From the NCBI GenBank assembly GCA_964537285.1, contig CAZHZT010000091.1, forward strand, positions 1 through 23,168: 23,168 nucleotides of DNA, in the 5' to 3' direction. This stretch comes from CAZHZT01 sp964537285 (lineage in GTDB: Bacteria > Bacteroidota > Bacteroidia > Chitinophagales > Saprospiraceae). Each line of letters begins with the position of its first letter. Positions within the stretch are counted from its first letter, which is position 1. The notes under the pieces were generated by a model. The model was not told where the DNA came from and made no database searches. It worked only from the letters and a program-made list of their open reading frames with translations. A program made the translations under genes and the position numbers. Positions 1-7,427 of this stretch are shown here, piece by piece.

Positions 1-75
1 CGATTTTTTTTTTAATAATTTGTGTATCCGCTGCCACTACGTTTTGAGGGGATACGAAAAAAGTAAATAAGACTC

Positions 76-147
76 TGATTATCAAGACTATGTAAGTATT
101 TCTTTTACAAACATAAGCCATCCCGAAAATTCGGATGGCTCATGTTT
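76..147. repeat. Dispersed intergenic repeat with hairpin, copy A
   Basis: About 70 bp that closely match 18360-18429: both begin TGATTATCAA, continue through a CT.TGTAAG block and ACAAACAT, and end in a CATCCCGAAAA hairpin followed by CTCAT.TTT. Here the hairpin arms are AGCCATCC (116-123) and GGATGGCT (133-140), followed by a T-rich run, so it may end transcription for folE, whose stop lies at 222 on the minus strand. The match outside the hairpin shows this is a copied element and not just a terminator. To its left, 1-75 is AT-rich with only a weak 6-bp palindrome (24-29 with 50-55), and no gene is seen there. Confidence 0.6.
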
Positions 148-186
148 ATTTTTATAAATCCCGACTTACACTCATTAATAGATTTA

Positions 187-206
187 GTTCTTTGACATAA
201 ATTGTG
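187..206 (+). repeat. 20-nt dispersed motif, copy 1
   Basis: Exact GTTCTTTGACATAAATTGTG. It lies just beyond the folE stop codon. The same 20-mer occurs at 23086-23105 (plus) and 4534-4553 (reverse complement), with a partial copy at 2983-3000. The left half resembles the boxA element of rRNA leaders, but the role here is unknown. Confidence 0.65.
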
Positions 207-221
207 GAAGAACGATAGACT

Positions 222-914
222 TTATTCTTTAATAGATTGAATAAAAGCCAGGCGGGTGTTTTCATTCAGGAATTTACCCGAAAAGTCAGTAGTTACCGTA
301 CTGCAACCGCTATGTTCGATACCTCTTGCCTCTACACACATGTGTTTAGCATCGATGTATACGGCTACATCTTTTGTTTCCAAAACCTCTTTCAGAGTTT
401 CAGCAATCTGAACGGTCAGGCGTTCCTGCACCTGAGGTCTTTTGGAATAATATTCCACGATACGGTTGATTTTGGATAAACCAATCACTTTACCAGAGGA
501 AATATAACCAACATGAGCTACGCCATAAATGGGTTGAAAATGATGTTCACAAGTAGAATGAATTGGAATATTCCTCTCCACCAGCATTTGGCGGTAGCCA
601 TATTTGTTTTCAAATAAAGTTATAGAAGGTTTATTTTTTGGATCGAGCCCCTTAAAAATTTCTTTTACGAACATTTTTGCCACTCTTTTTGGGGTGCCTC
701 TTAGGCTATCGTCCGAAAGATCAAGGCCCATAATATGCATAATCTCTTCGAAGTGCATCTCTATTTGCGCAATTTTGGATTCGTCGGGCAATTCGAAAGC
801 ATCCTTCCTTACAGGATGATCAACTTGACTTCCAATGTGTTGATCACCGATTTCTTCTGCCAAATCAATACCATTTTTACTGAGCTTTCCGTTAAAATAA
901 CCGTTGCTAACCAT
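222..914 (-). CDS. folE: GTP cyclohydrolase I (FolE type)
   Basis: Converts GTP to 7,8-dihydroneopterin triphosphate, the first step of folate/pterin synthesis, as a cytosolic zinc enzyme. With the start at 914 the protein has 230 residues. The family core is clear: LRGTPKRVAKMF (71-82), the zinc and catalytic segment STCEHHF (C122, H124, H125), the SGKVIGLSKINRIVEYYSKR stretch (140-159), QERLT (163-167) and the second zinc cysteine in KHMCVEARG (C193). These match the Cys/His/Cys zinc ligands known from the E. coli enzyme. The frame is open to 1037, but the extra 41 residues are hydrophobic, unlike the family, and would overlap the divergent lipoprotein gene, so the internal ATG at 914 is preferred. 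It is divergent from that gene with about 52 bp between the chosen starts. No folate neighbour is present. Confidence 0.95.
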   Translation of the reverse strand: MVSNGYFNGKLSKNGIDLAEEIGDQHIGSQVDHPVRKDAFELPDESKIAQIEMHFEEIMHIMGLDLSDDSLRGTPKRVAKMFVKEIFKGLDPKNKPSITLFENKYGYRQMLVERNIPIHSTCEHHFQPIYGVAHVGYISSGKVIGLSKINRIVEYYSKRPQVQERLTVQIAETLKEVLETKDVAVYIDAKHMCVEARGIEHSGCSTVTTDFSGKFLNENTRLAFIQSIKE

Positions 915-966
915 TGATGTAATTTTAGTGTTTAAAAACCGGACTATAAACGCCCATTCATTGCTT

Positions 967-1542
967 ATGTTTAACTTTTCAGCTACAAATACCGTTAAAA
1001 AGTTTAACAAAACTTTTTGGACCAAGGCAAAAACCATTCGCCTGTTCTTGTTATTGGCTACATTTCAAGCTTGCCAACTGTCGCCTAAATCCAATCCGGA
1101 AACATTTGAAAATTGTCCGGCCGGAATCCCGGAAGCTATTTTTGCGGATTCTTTTCAACAGGTTGTCAGTCATTCTTTTATGCTAAAGAAAAGACTCGGA
1201 ATAGAGGAAGTTGAGTTTAATAATGGGCTCAATCTGCAGATCCTTCAATCAGGTTGTGAGAAAACGAAGCAAGAATTCCGTTTTCAAAGGGCATTGCCCC
1301 CGGAAGAATACCCTGATAGTAGTTCTTTCTGGTATGGTTTTGCCGGGGAGCAGATGGAATATCTATCGAAAATCTCTATGCAGCATCGCCCTTTGTCTCA
1401 ATGGGGAGAGCTACTTTTTAGACTGAAAGGTCAGGCAGACCTGAACATCCCTATACCCGTAGCGGAGCATTTCCAAATTACGCTCGACCGGATTATGAGC
1501 GATGAAAATGTGATCATTATTTTAATTATGGAGGAGATTTGA
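967..1542 (+). CDS. Putative small lipoprotein of unknown function
   Basis: I do not recognise the family. With the ATG at 967 the product has 191 residues: a basic N-terminal region, a hydrophobic stretch (IRLFLLLATFQA, about 24-35) and a cysteine at 36 that could be a lipidation site, though FQAC is not an ideal lipobox. The mature part is soluble-looking and has two further cysteines in CPAG and SGCEK contexts. The frame is open from 904, but the first 21 codons would run into the folE start region opposite, and 967 gives a compact signal sequence. It most likely sits in the periplasm facing a membrane. Coding status rests on an open frame of good length plus the signal-like N-terminus; no homologue is recalled. 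A GC-rich palindromic element follows its stop. Confidence 0.6.
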   Translation: MFNFSATNTVKKFNKTFWTKAKTIRLFLLLATFQACQLSPKSNPETFENCPAGIPEAIFADSFQQVVSHSFMLKKRLGIEEVEFNNGLNLQILQSGCEKTKQEFRFQRALPPEEYPDSSSFWYGFAGEQMEYLSKISMQHRPLSQWGELLFRLKGQADLNIPIPVAEHFQITLDRIMSDENVIIILIMEEI

Positions 1543-1548
1543 TGCTTC

Positions 1549-1616
1549 TTGCGGCCTTCGGCCCCTACGGCTTGCGCCGCAGGGGATTGAACGGGAAAAG
1601 GTCAACGGGAAACGAA
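1549..1616. repeat. GC-rich palindromic repeat with AACGGGAAA units
   Basis: A GC-rich island in AT-rich DNA right after the lipoprotein gene. It contains GGCC-TTC-GGCC and a stem CCCCTACGGC (1562-1571) with GCCGCAGGGG (1576-1585), one mismatch and a 4-nt loop, then two copies of AACGGGAAA (1590-1598, 1605-1613). The latter resemble, on the opposite strand, the GTTTACCG units at 14987-15020. It looks like a small dispersed element of REP type; it could also act as a terminator for the lipoprotein gene. Confidence 0.45.
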
Positions 1617-1690
1617 TTGTAATATTCAAATGAAAGCCTTCCTGTGTTGTTAATTCTTTTGCTTTAGCCTTTTACCGCAATTTTGATCAT

Positions 1691-2902
1691 TTATATGTCC
1701 GGATAAATCAAATACTTTTTTCGATTTTCCTTAAAAGCCTCTATTTTAGGCTGAAACTGATCCTTCATGCTTTCCACGGATTCTCCAGCCAGCATCATTC
1801 TACGCAATTGATCCGTGCCAGCCAATTTATCAATGAAATTGTTAGACAGGAAGAAGTTATCCTGCTTTCCAAGGAGGCTATGGAATGAAACAAGCCAAAG
1901 CCAATCTAAGCCCATTTTTCGAAGCTCTTCCTCGGTATATTCAGAAAAGGAAAAGCCATAGCAGTTTTTTCCCTCTAATTTAGGAGATTTTGCTCCAAAA
2001 CCAGCCTTTGGAATAAAGTAAAATGATTTTTCCGGATAGTCCGGATGCCCGATTTGCTCGAAGGGTCTAGAAGTTCCCCGGCCCACGCTAACTATTGTTC
2101 CTTCAAAAAAACACAAGGAAGGATATAAATAAACAGAGCGCATGGTCCTTAAATTAGGAGATGGAGGAATAGGTAATTCATATTGGCTATCTCTTGAATA
2201 GTTTTTACAAGGAATGACCTTCAGGGAGCACTGAATCTCATTTTTCAACCACCCCTCACCATTGATCATTTGAGCCAGTTCCCCCACCGTCATTCCATGT
2301 ACTACGGGAATAGGGTGCATTCCAACAAAAGAACGAAAAGCAGGATCAAGAACAGGCCCGGCAACATAATGTCCATTAGGGTTAGGGCGATCAAGAATAA
2401 TTACAGGAATATCATTTTCGGCACAAGCTTCCATAACGTAATGCATCGTAGAGATGTAGGTATAAAACCGTGCGCCAACATCCTGAATATCAAATACTAC
2501 TACATCCAAACCATTTAATTGAGCTTTTGTAGGTTTTTTATTGCTTCCGTAAAGCGAAATCAACGGAATACCGGTTTTGGGATCTTTTTGATCTTCAATT
2601 TTTTCACCGGCATCAGCTTCCCCCCTGAAACCATGTTCCGGGGCAAAGATCTTTGGTATGGAAACCCCTAAACTTATTAGCGTGTCAACCAAATGCACCT
2701 CTCCTATCCTTGATGTGTGATTGACGACAAATCCTGTCTTTTTTCCCATTATACCGGGCAAATAGGCATCAATTTGCTCAGCACCAGTTTGAATACGGGT
2801 AATTTCAGGGATTTGACCCAGATTTTCTTTTTTATCCAATTTTTCCCGGCAAGTTTGAAAAGGAAGTACAATAGAGGTAATCAATAGAAAGAAAGAGGGC
2901 AT
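1691..2902 (-). CDS. DUF1343 / NamZ-type exo-beta-N-acetylmuramidase lipoprotein (GH171-like)
   Basis: Members of this family (NamZ) remove terminal N-acetylmuramic acid from peptidoglycan fragments; the exact substrate here is inferred. From the ATG at 2902 the protein has 403 residues and a short lipoprotein signal, MPSFFLLITSIVLPFQTC, with the lipid cysteine at 18. Family landmarks in order: GFVVNHTSR (57-65), FAPEHGFRGEADAGE (86-100), TGIPLISLYG (110-119), VVVFDIQDVGARFYTYISTM (134-153), LDRPNPNG (170-177), GPVLD, SFVGMHPIPVVHGMTVGELA (191-210), PPSPNL, FEGTIVSVGRGTSRPFE. The frame is open to 2992, where the ATG lies inside a copy of the dispersed 20-nt motif and the added 30 codons are AT-rich; that makes 2902 the better start. 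Divergent from the nuclease gene at 3035. Confidence 0.88.
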   Translation of the reverse strand: MPSFFLLITSIVLPFQTCREKLDKKENLGQIPEITRIQTGAEQIDAYLPGIMGKKTGFVVNHTSRIGEVHLVDTLISLGVSIPKIFAPEHGFRGEADAGEKIEDQKDPKTGIPLISLYGSNKKPTKAQLNGLDVVVFDIQDVGARFYTYISTMHYVMEACAENDIPVIILDRPNPNGHYVAGPVLDPAFRSFVGMHPIPVVHGMTVGELAQMINGEGWLKNEIQCSLKVIPCKNYSRDSQYELPIPPSPNLRTMRSVYLYPSLCFFEGTIVSVGRGTSRPFEQIGHPDYPEKSFYFIPKAGFGAKSPKLEGKNCYGFSFSEYTEEELRKMGLDWLWLVSFHSLLGKQDNFFLSNNFIDKLAGTDQLRRMMLAGESVESMKDQFQPKIEAFKENRKKYLIYPDI

Positions 2903-2982
2903 TAAAAGTTGACCTCTAAAAAAAACTTTTAATATTCTGACAAACCCTTTTTGGATTAAATAAATAAATTTTCCTACCTTTA

Positions 2983-3000
2983 TTTTTGACATAAATTGTG
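2983..3000 (+). repeat. 20-nt dispersed motif, copy 2 (partial)
   Basis: TTTTTGACATAAATTGTG, sharing TTTGACATAAATTGTG with the other copies. It lies in the divergent region between the NamZ-type gene and the exonuclease fusion gene and contains the ATG of the longest possible NamZ-type frame. Confidence 0.55.
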
Positions 3001-3034
3001 TTTTAATTTAGTTGATTTTATTTCCAGCTAAAAT

Positions 3035-4420
3035 ATGAAAAAGAAACAATTCGCCATAGTTGACTTAGAGACCACCGGAGGAAGTGCCCGATACGACAGG
3101 ATTATTGAGGTGGCTATTGTACTTCATGATGGCAATGAAATAATAGATCAATACCAAACCCTTGTAAACCCTAAGCAAACCATACCCGAACAAATCACGC
3201 GCCTCACCGGCATCACCAACGAAATGGTCGCTGACGCTCCGGAGTTTTATGAAATTGCACGAGAAGTTGTCGAACGAACAGAATCTGCTGTTTTTGTAGC
3301 ACACAATGTTCGTTTTGACTACGGTTTCCTAAAAAGAGAGTTTGAGCGCTTGGGTTACACTTATAGCCGACGGTTATTGTGCACTGTCAGACTTTCCAGG
3401 AAAACACTTCCCGGCCTACGCTCCTATAGCCTTGGCAATTTGATCAAACACTTTGATATAAAAGTAAAAGATAGGCACCGGGCATTAGCGGATGCCCTTG
3501 CAACTGCAGAACTACTCGAAATAATCTTGCAAAAAGAAAGCGGAAGTCAACAAATTGATGCCCTCGTTAACGAAGGAATTAAGGAAACGAACCTCCCCTC
3601 GGGAGTTGACCTGGACAAGCTGCATGGGCTACCCGAAGAATGCGGCGTATATTATTTCCATGATGAAAACGGAGGAGTAATTTATGTTGGAAAAAGCCTG
3701 AATATAAAGAAGCGCGTGATGAATCATTTTTCAAAAACGACTTCTAAATCCAACACCATTTTCCGCTACGTAAGGGATATCAGCTTTGAAATAACCGGGA
3801 GTGAGCTGGTGTCGTTGCTCCTGGAATCGTATGAAATAAAACGCTTACAGCCTTTCATCAACAGAGCTCAAAGAAATGTTCAATTTCCCTACACCATTCA
3901 GGTATATCACAATCAGGCAAACTACCTGAGTTTTGAAATTATTAAATCTAAAAAACCTAAAACTGAAGGGCATACAGTAGTGGCAGAATTCCCCAAACAG
4001 AGCTCAGCCAGGGGAAAAATGGCCCGTGTAGTAGAACAATTTGAGCTTTGCCGCAGGTTGTGCGACCTGGAAAAAAACATAGGCTCCTGTTTTTATCATC
4101 AAATTAATTTATGCCGCGGAGGATGTGTTGGTAAAGAATCTATTGAGGAATACAACGAACGTGCTCAAAATGCTATCCCTTCTCTGGGCGTAGCTTTTGA
4201 AAATAACTTCTTTCTCATTGACCAGGGAAGAACTCCGGAGGAAAGAGCTATTGTTTTAATCGAAGAAGGTCTTTACAGGGGCTTTGGTTTTGTAGACGCC
4301 GATGAAAACGATCAGGAGCAATGGAAAACAGCCGTTAAATCCTACCCACATAATCCGGATGTACAAAAAATTATTCGTTCATTTGTTTTAAAAGATAAGT
4401 TGACCAGAATAGCTTTTTAA
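3035..4420 (+). CDS. DnaQ-like DEDDh exonuclease fused to UvrC/Cho-like GIY-YIG nuclease
   Basis: A 461-residue fusion of two nuclease modules. Residues 5-165 form a DEDDh 3'-5' exonuclease like the DNA polymerase III epsilon subunit: Exo I DLETTG (D10, E12), Exo II HNVRFDYGFL (D95), Exo III HRALADA (H148, D153). Residues 200-275 form a GIY-YIG domain: GVYYF (204-208), VIYVGKS (215-221), R227 and the metal-binding glutamate in LLLESYEIK (E264). Residues 339-364 carry C339, C343, C352, C360 and C364; the CFYHQINLCRGGCVG stretch matches the UvrC cysteine motif, whose cysteines bind a [4Fe-4S] cluster in E. coli UvrC. The UvrB-binding and second (RNase H-like) UvrC endonuclease parts are absent, so the protein would make a Cho-like single incision plus exonuclease trimming (inference). 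Cytosolic DNA repair is the likely role. Similar fusions are known in other bacteria, including mycobacteria. Confidence 0.88.
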   Translation: MKKKQFAIVDLETTGGSARYDRIIEVAIVLHDGNEIIDQYQTLVNPKQTIPEQITRLTGITNEMVADAPEFYEIAREVVERTESAVFVAHNVRFDYGFLKREFERLGYTYSRRLLCTVRLSRKTLPGLRSYSLGNLIKHFDIKVKDRHRALADALATAELLEIILQKESGSQQIDALVNEGIKETNLPSGVDLDKLHGLPEECGVYYFHDENGGVIYVGKSLNIKKRVMNHFSKTTSKSNTIFRYVRDISFEITGSELVSLLLESYEIKRLQPFINRAQRNVQFPYTIQVYHNQANYLSFEIIKSKKPKTEGHTVVAEFPKQSSARGKMARVVEQFELCRRLCDLEKNIGSCFYHQINLCRGGCVGKESIEEYNERAQNAIPSLGVAFENNFFLIDQGRTPEERAIVLIEEGLYRGFGFVDADENDQEQWKTAVKSYPHNPDVQKIIRSFVLKDKLTRIAF

Positions 4421-4429
4421 TTTTTGGAA

Positions 4430-4563
4430 GAACTAAAAAAGTTCGTTCTTTGACAAATTGTGTGGAACTTCAAAATGATAAGCCTTGAATGCCCTTGTGG
4501 CTGAAAGGATGATCATTTTGAAGTTCCATTATCCACAATTTATGTCAAAGAACTAAAAAAGTT
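4430..4563. mobile_element. MITE-like inverted-repeat element with flanking direct repeats
   Basis: Two copies of GAACTAAAAAAGTT (4430-4443, 4550-4563) flank about 106 bp whose ends are inverted copies of the 20-nt motif: CGTTCTTTGACAAATTGTG on the left (4444-4462) and CACAATTTATGTCAAAG on the right (4534-4550). Inside these is a perfect 16-bp stem, GGAACTTCAAAATGAT (4464-4479) with ATCATTTTGAAGTTCC (4512-4527), and the apex holds a further AGCC/GGCT pair. There is no coding capacity. It ends 5 bp before the ATG of the PLP enzyme, so its transcript would form the 5' leader of that gene. Either a non-autonomous mobile element or a structured leader fits. Confidence 0.5.
4534..4553 (-). repeat. 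20-nt dispersed motif, copy 3
   Basis: Reverse complement of GTTCTTTGACATAAATTGTG, exact, 15 bp before the start codon of the PLP enzyme gene. Relative to its downstream gene it has the same orientation as the copy before pstA. Confidence 0.65.
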
Positions 4564-4567
4564 AAAT

Positions 4568-5761
4568 ATGAAAAAACCTTCTTTCGAGTCGATCTGTGTG
4601 CATGAACAAGCGATCGAAATCACTACCCAGCCCCAGCAAATGCCTATGATGGCGACTTCCTCTTTTCGGTTTTCTTCCATAGATGAAGGCATTCGAATCT
4701 TTAAGGGAGAACAAACCGGCGATGTTTATGGCAGATACGGCAACCCGACCATACGAGCTGTAGAGCAAAAACTCGCCAGAATGGCCGTTTATGGCAGCGA
4801 TTTGGAGGCACATGGCATTCTTTTTAGTTCCGGCATGTCTGCAATTTCGACTTTAATGCTTTCCATCTTAAACCAGGGAGATGCTGTATTGACTCAGGGA
4901 AATTTATACGGAGGGACGACTGAGTTATTGATGAAAACCCTGGCTCCACTAGGCATTACGCCTATTTTCACCAACTTGAAAGACTTGAATAATGTAGAGA
5001 ATCATTTGAAGCAAAATCAAGAGATAAAACTCATTTATTTTGAAACCCCCGCTAACCCTACCTTGGAATGTGTGGATATTAAAGCTATCAATGAATTAGC
5101 TCGTAAATACGGGAAGTACACGGCAGCCGACAATACTTTTTCCACCCCTTACCTGCAACAGCCAATTTTGATGGACACCGATTTCGAAATTCATTCGACT
5201 ACTAAATACCTGAACGGCCACGGCAACTCCATTGCAGGTATTGTCATCAGCAAACACATAGATCTCATGAAGGATACTGTGTGGAAAAACATGAAGCTTC
5301 TCGGCACCAATAGCAATGCATTTGATGCCTGGCTATTAAACTTGGGCTTAAAAACGCTTGTAATCCGAATGGATAAGCACTGCGAGAATGCTATGAACGT
5401 GGCAAAGTTTCTGGAAAACCATGAAAAAGTGGAAAAAGTCAATTACATCGGCCTGGCCACTCATCCTGATCATCTAACCGCAAAGAAACAAATGAGTCAA
5501 TTCGGAGGTATGATTAGCTTTGAAATCAAAGGCGGCCTTGATGCCGGCATCTCTTTTATGAACAAGATCGAATTCTGCTCCTTGGCGCCTACCTTGGGAG
5601 ATATAGATACTTTGGTGCTTCACCCTGCTTCCATGTCGCATGTAAATGTACCCAAAGAGCTTAGGTTGCAAAATGGGATAACGGATGGATTGATCAGGTT
5701 ATCGGTGGGAATTGAGTCGGTGGAGGATATTATTGCTGATTTGGAGCAGGCTTTACAGTAG
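4568..5761 (+). CDS. Cys/Met-metabolism PLP-dependent enzyme (gamma-lyase/gamma-synthase family)
   Basis: A 397-residue cytosolic enzyme of the family that holds cystathionine gamma-synthase, cystathionine gamma-lyase, methionine gamma-lyase and O-acetylhomoserine sulfhydrylase. Visible landmarks: phosphate-binding GRYGNPT (55-61) with Y54 and R56, FSSGMSAIS (86-94), LYGGT (113-117), FETPANPT (158-165), DNTFSTPYLQQP (188-199, D188 facing the pyridine nitrogen), and the PLP Schiff-base lysine in HSTTKYLNGHGN (K213). The C-terminal substrate-domain signature LGDIDTLVLHPASMSH and RLSVGIE is present. Position 116, a cysteine in typical methionine gamma-lyases, is glycine, which argues against a classical MGL; substrate cannot be fixed from sequence. 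The length is normal for the family. Its leader is the inverted-repeat element at 4430-4563; a strong hairpin follows its stop. Confidence 0.88.
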   Translation: MKKPSFESICVHEQAIEITTQPQQMPMMATSSFRFSSIDEGIRIFKGEQTGDVYGRYGNPTIRAVEQKLARMAVYGSDLEAHGILFSSGMSAISTLMLSILNQGDAVLTQGNLYGGTTELLMKTLAPLGITPIFTNLKDLNNVENHLKQNQEIKLIYFETPANPTLECVDIKAINELARKYGKYTAADNTFSTPYLQQPILMDTDFEIHSTTKYLNGHGNSIAGIVISKHIDLMKDTVWKNMKLLGTNSNAFDAWLLNLGLKTLVIRMDKHCENAMNVAKFLENHEKVEKVNYIGLATHPDHLTAKKQMSQFGGMISFEIKGGLDAGISFMNKIEFCSLAPTLGDIDTLVLHPASMSHVNVPKELRLQNGITDGLIRLSVGIESVEDIIADLEQALQ

Positions 5762-5774
5762 AAAGATTAAAATG

Positions 5775-5800
5775 TGTCATCCCGAATTTTCGGGATGACA
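5775..5800. terminator. Bidirectional hairpin terminator (CATCCCGAA family)
   Basis: Perfect 12-bp stem TGTCATCCCGAA (5775-5786) / TTCGGGATGACA (5789-5800) between two convergent genes, 14 bp past the PLP enzyme stop and 7 bp before the opposite gene's stop. The core matches the hairpins at 116-140 and 18394-18425, so it belongs to a dispersed family and is probably used as a shared terminator. Confidence 0.7.
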
Positions 5801-5806
5801 TATGTT

Positions 5807-7255
5807 TCACCCTACCAACTCCTCCACTTTACCTTTCAGCCAGCTCAAATTAAAAATCGTATCCGAAGCAGCAATATCCCGTTGCAATTTTTGCAATTCC
5901 TTTTCAAACTTCTCCTTCTTCATGTACTCAGCATCGATCTTTAGCTGAAAAGCCCTTCGGGCAAACTTAATCAGATTAGAAAAACCTTTTCTGCGAAAAT
6001 CTGAGATCAGTTTATTCCTGTGCAAATATTGTTTAAAGGATTCTGAGAGGGAAATAAACGCTTCAAACTCGCCAATATCATAGTACGTGCGCAAAAGTAA
6101 AGCTTTAGCACCTTGACTATAGCGGATATCAGAATACTCCACGCGGATGAGTAGATCAAGGACTTTGTCATATTGCTTTACTTCATAATAATAGGAGGCT
6201 TTATTGAAAATGTAAGCATTTGTCTGGGAATCGGGCTTTAGTTTCTTTTTGTAAAATTCAATAAACCAATTTACCCACTCCGTATCGCCAAGGCGAAGAC
6301 CTGTAGTTACGATGTTTTTGTAGTGCCATTCGCTCAAAAAACCATCTTCCAGCAAAAAACCATGTTCCAGTTGCTTTTTGTAAAGCTGAAAAAGCTCATT
6401 CAGGAAATCGCCATTTCCTTTATTGATCTGTTCAATGCAGTAGTGGACGAGGTGATCGTAAATGGAATTCAGGTCATCGGATGAAAAGGTTTCCTTGTGT
6501 ACTTCCAGTTCTTCTACCAGTCTTGGGTATTGTTCTACAGGGCCCTTATCGACCAGCTTAAAGATTCGATAATAAATCAGGATTGCCGGAATATTTTCAT
6601 ATTGCCGAATATTTCTTTCTACCTCCTGTAGTGCCAGGTCAACAAGAGAAACACGATAGTCAACCTTTAAAATTTTTTCTCTCACTTTCATTTCGCAGGC
6701 ATCTTTCAGTTTTTCGGCCAGAAAAAAGCGATCGAGATTGTCTTGTTTATCCTGAATACTCAGGTCCTTTTGGTGCTTAGAAAGCAAATCATAGTAATCA
6801 TCCGCTTCAGAAGCCAGGAGGAATCGCTGATAATAGTAGTCATTGTCTTTTTGTTTTTTTTCTTCCATTTCAGCTTCACATACCTGGAGCTCTTTTTCGT
6901 AAAGATTATTCAGTCGACGTTCCCTTAAGCTCTTTAGGAGATAAAGTTTTTGAACCAAATGATCTTCTTTAACAGATTCGGTTGCAACAAATTCTTCAAA
7001 AAGACGGAAAGTATAAGTAAAGATCAAAGCCAGCTTGGCCTGGTCGTGAGGTGTTTTCCCAAAAACCTTTTTAAAAACCACTGTTCGATAGCAGTTTTTT
7101 TTAGTAAAATTGGGATAAATACGGTTGAAATAATCCACTAAAGCACGAACATCTTTGTGCTTATTGAAGTAAGGAGAATGAATGAAAGCGTGAAAACGCG
7201 TCATTTCTTTTCTCGATAGAGTCTCCAGTGCTTTTATCAATTTATTATCAATCAA
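5807..7255 (-). CDS. Conserved-looking alpha-helical protein of unknown function
   Basis: A 482-residue protein with no signal peptide or membrane segment and a strongly helical, Lys/Glu/Tyr/Phe-rich composition. I do not recognise a named family. The N-terminal block LSRKEMTRFHAFIHSPYFN (13-31), followed by VVFKKVFG and YTFRLFEEFVA, looks like a conserved core. The remainder (about 190-450) reads as paired amphipathic helices, for example DKVLDLLIRVEYSD and EFEAFISLSESFKQYL, suggesting a TPR-like scaffold (inference). Residues 120-190 and 430-470 are charge-rich and may form coiled coils. A cytosolic protein-interaction role is possible but unproven. It is divergent from the giant secreted gene across 172 bp of very AT-rich DNA that probably carries both promoters, and convergent with the PLP enzyme gene. 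Confidence 0.8.
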   Translation of the reverse strand: MIDNKLIKALETLSRKEMTRFHAFIHSPYFNKHKDVRALVDYFNRIYPNFTKKNCYRTVVFKKVFGKTPHDQAKLALIFTYTFRLFEEFVATESVKEDHLVQKLYLLKSLRERRLNNLYEKELQVCEAEMEEKKQKDNDYYYQRFLLASEADDYYDLLSKHQKDLSIQDKQDNLDRFFLAEKLKDACEMKVREKILKVDYRVSLVDLALQEVERNIRQYENIPAILIYYRIFKLVDKGPVEQYPRLVEELEVHKETFSSDDLNSIYDHLVHYCIEQINKGNGDFLNELFQLYKKQLEHGFLLEDGFLSEWHYKNIVTTGLRLGDTEWVNWFIEFYKKKLKPDSQTNAYIFNKASYYYEVKQYDKVLDLLIRVEYSDIRYSQGAKALLLRTYYDIGEFEAFISLSESFKQYLHRNKLISDFRRKGFSNLIKFARRAFQLKIDAEYMKKEKFEKELQKLQRDIAASDTIFNLSWLKGKVEELVG

Positions 7256-7427
7256 TTTATATCCAACTTTTATATCAATATAATTAATTACTAATCAACG
7301 TACTAAACTAAAAATAAGATACAAAAAAGTCTATTTTTTTCAAAAAATTCTCAAAAAAGTTATTTACTCCAACGGTATTTTTTTTACATTTTTGTATTGT
7401 AGAAAAATATAAGTCAAATATTTAGTC

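Noticed and set aside
904..966. Upstream start for the small lipoprotein
   Set aside because: Would overlap the folE start region and adds residues ahead of an already complete signal sequence.
915..1037. 41-codon N-terminal extension of folE
   Set aside because: Hydrophobic, unlike the family, and overlaps the divergent lipoprotein gene on the other strand; the ATG at 914 gives a normal length.
2270..2518. 82-codon open frame on the plus strand
   Set aside because: Antisense shadow within the well-supported NamZ-type gene.
2903..2992. 30-codon N-terminal extension of the NamZ-type gene
   Set aside because: AT-rich, its ATG lies inside a dispersed repeat, and the internal ATG gives a standard lipoprotein signal.
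4464..4527. SAM-type riboswitch in front of the PLP enzyme gene
   Set aside because: The hairpin is a simple long stem with a small apex; I could not match the conserved cores of known SAM riboswitches, and its ends match a dispersed repeat.
7256..7427. Specific Bacteroidota promoter (TTTG / TAnnTTTG) for the giant gene
   Set aside because: TACATTTTTG near 7385-7394 is close to the -7 box but no matching -33 box at proper spacing was found, so it is not listed as a promoter.
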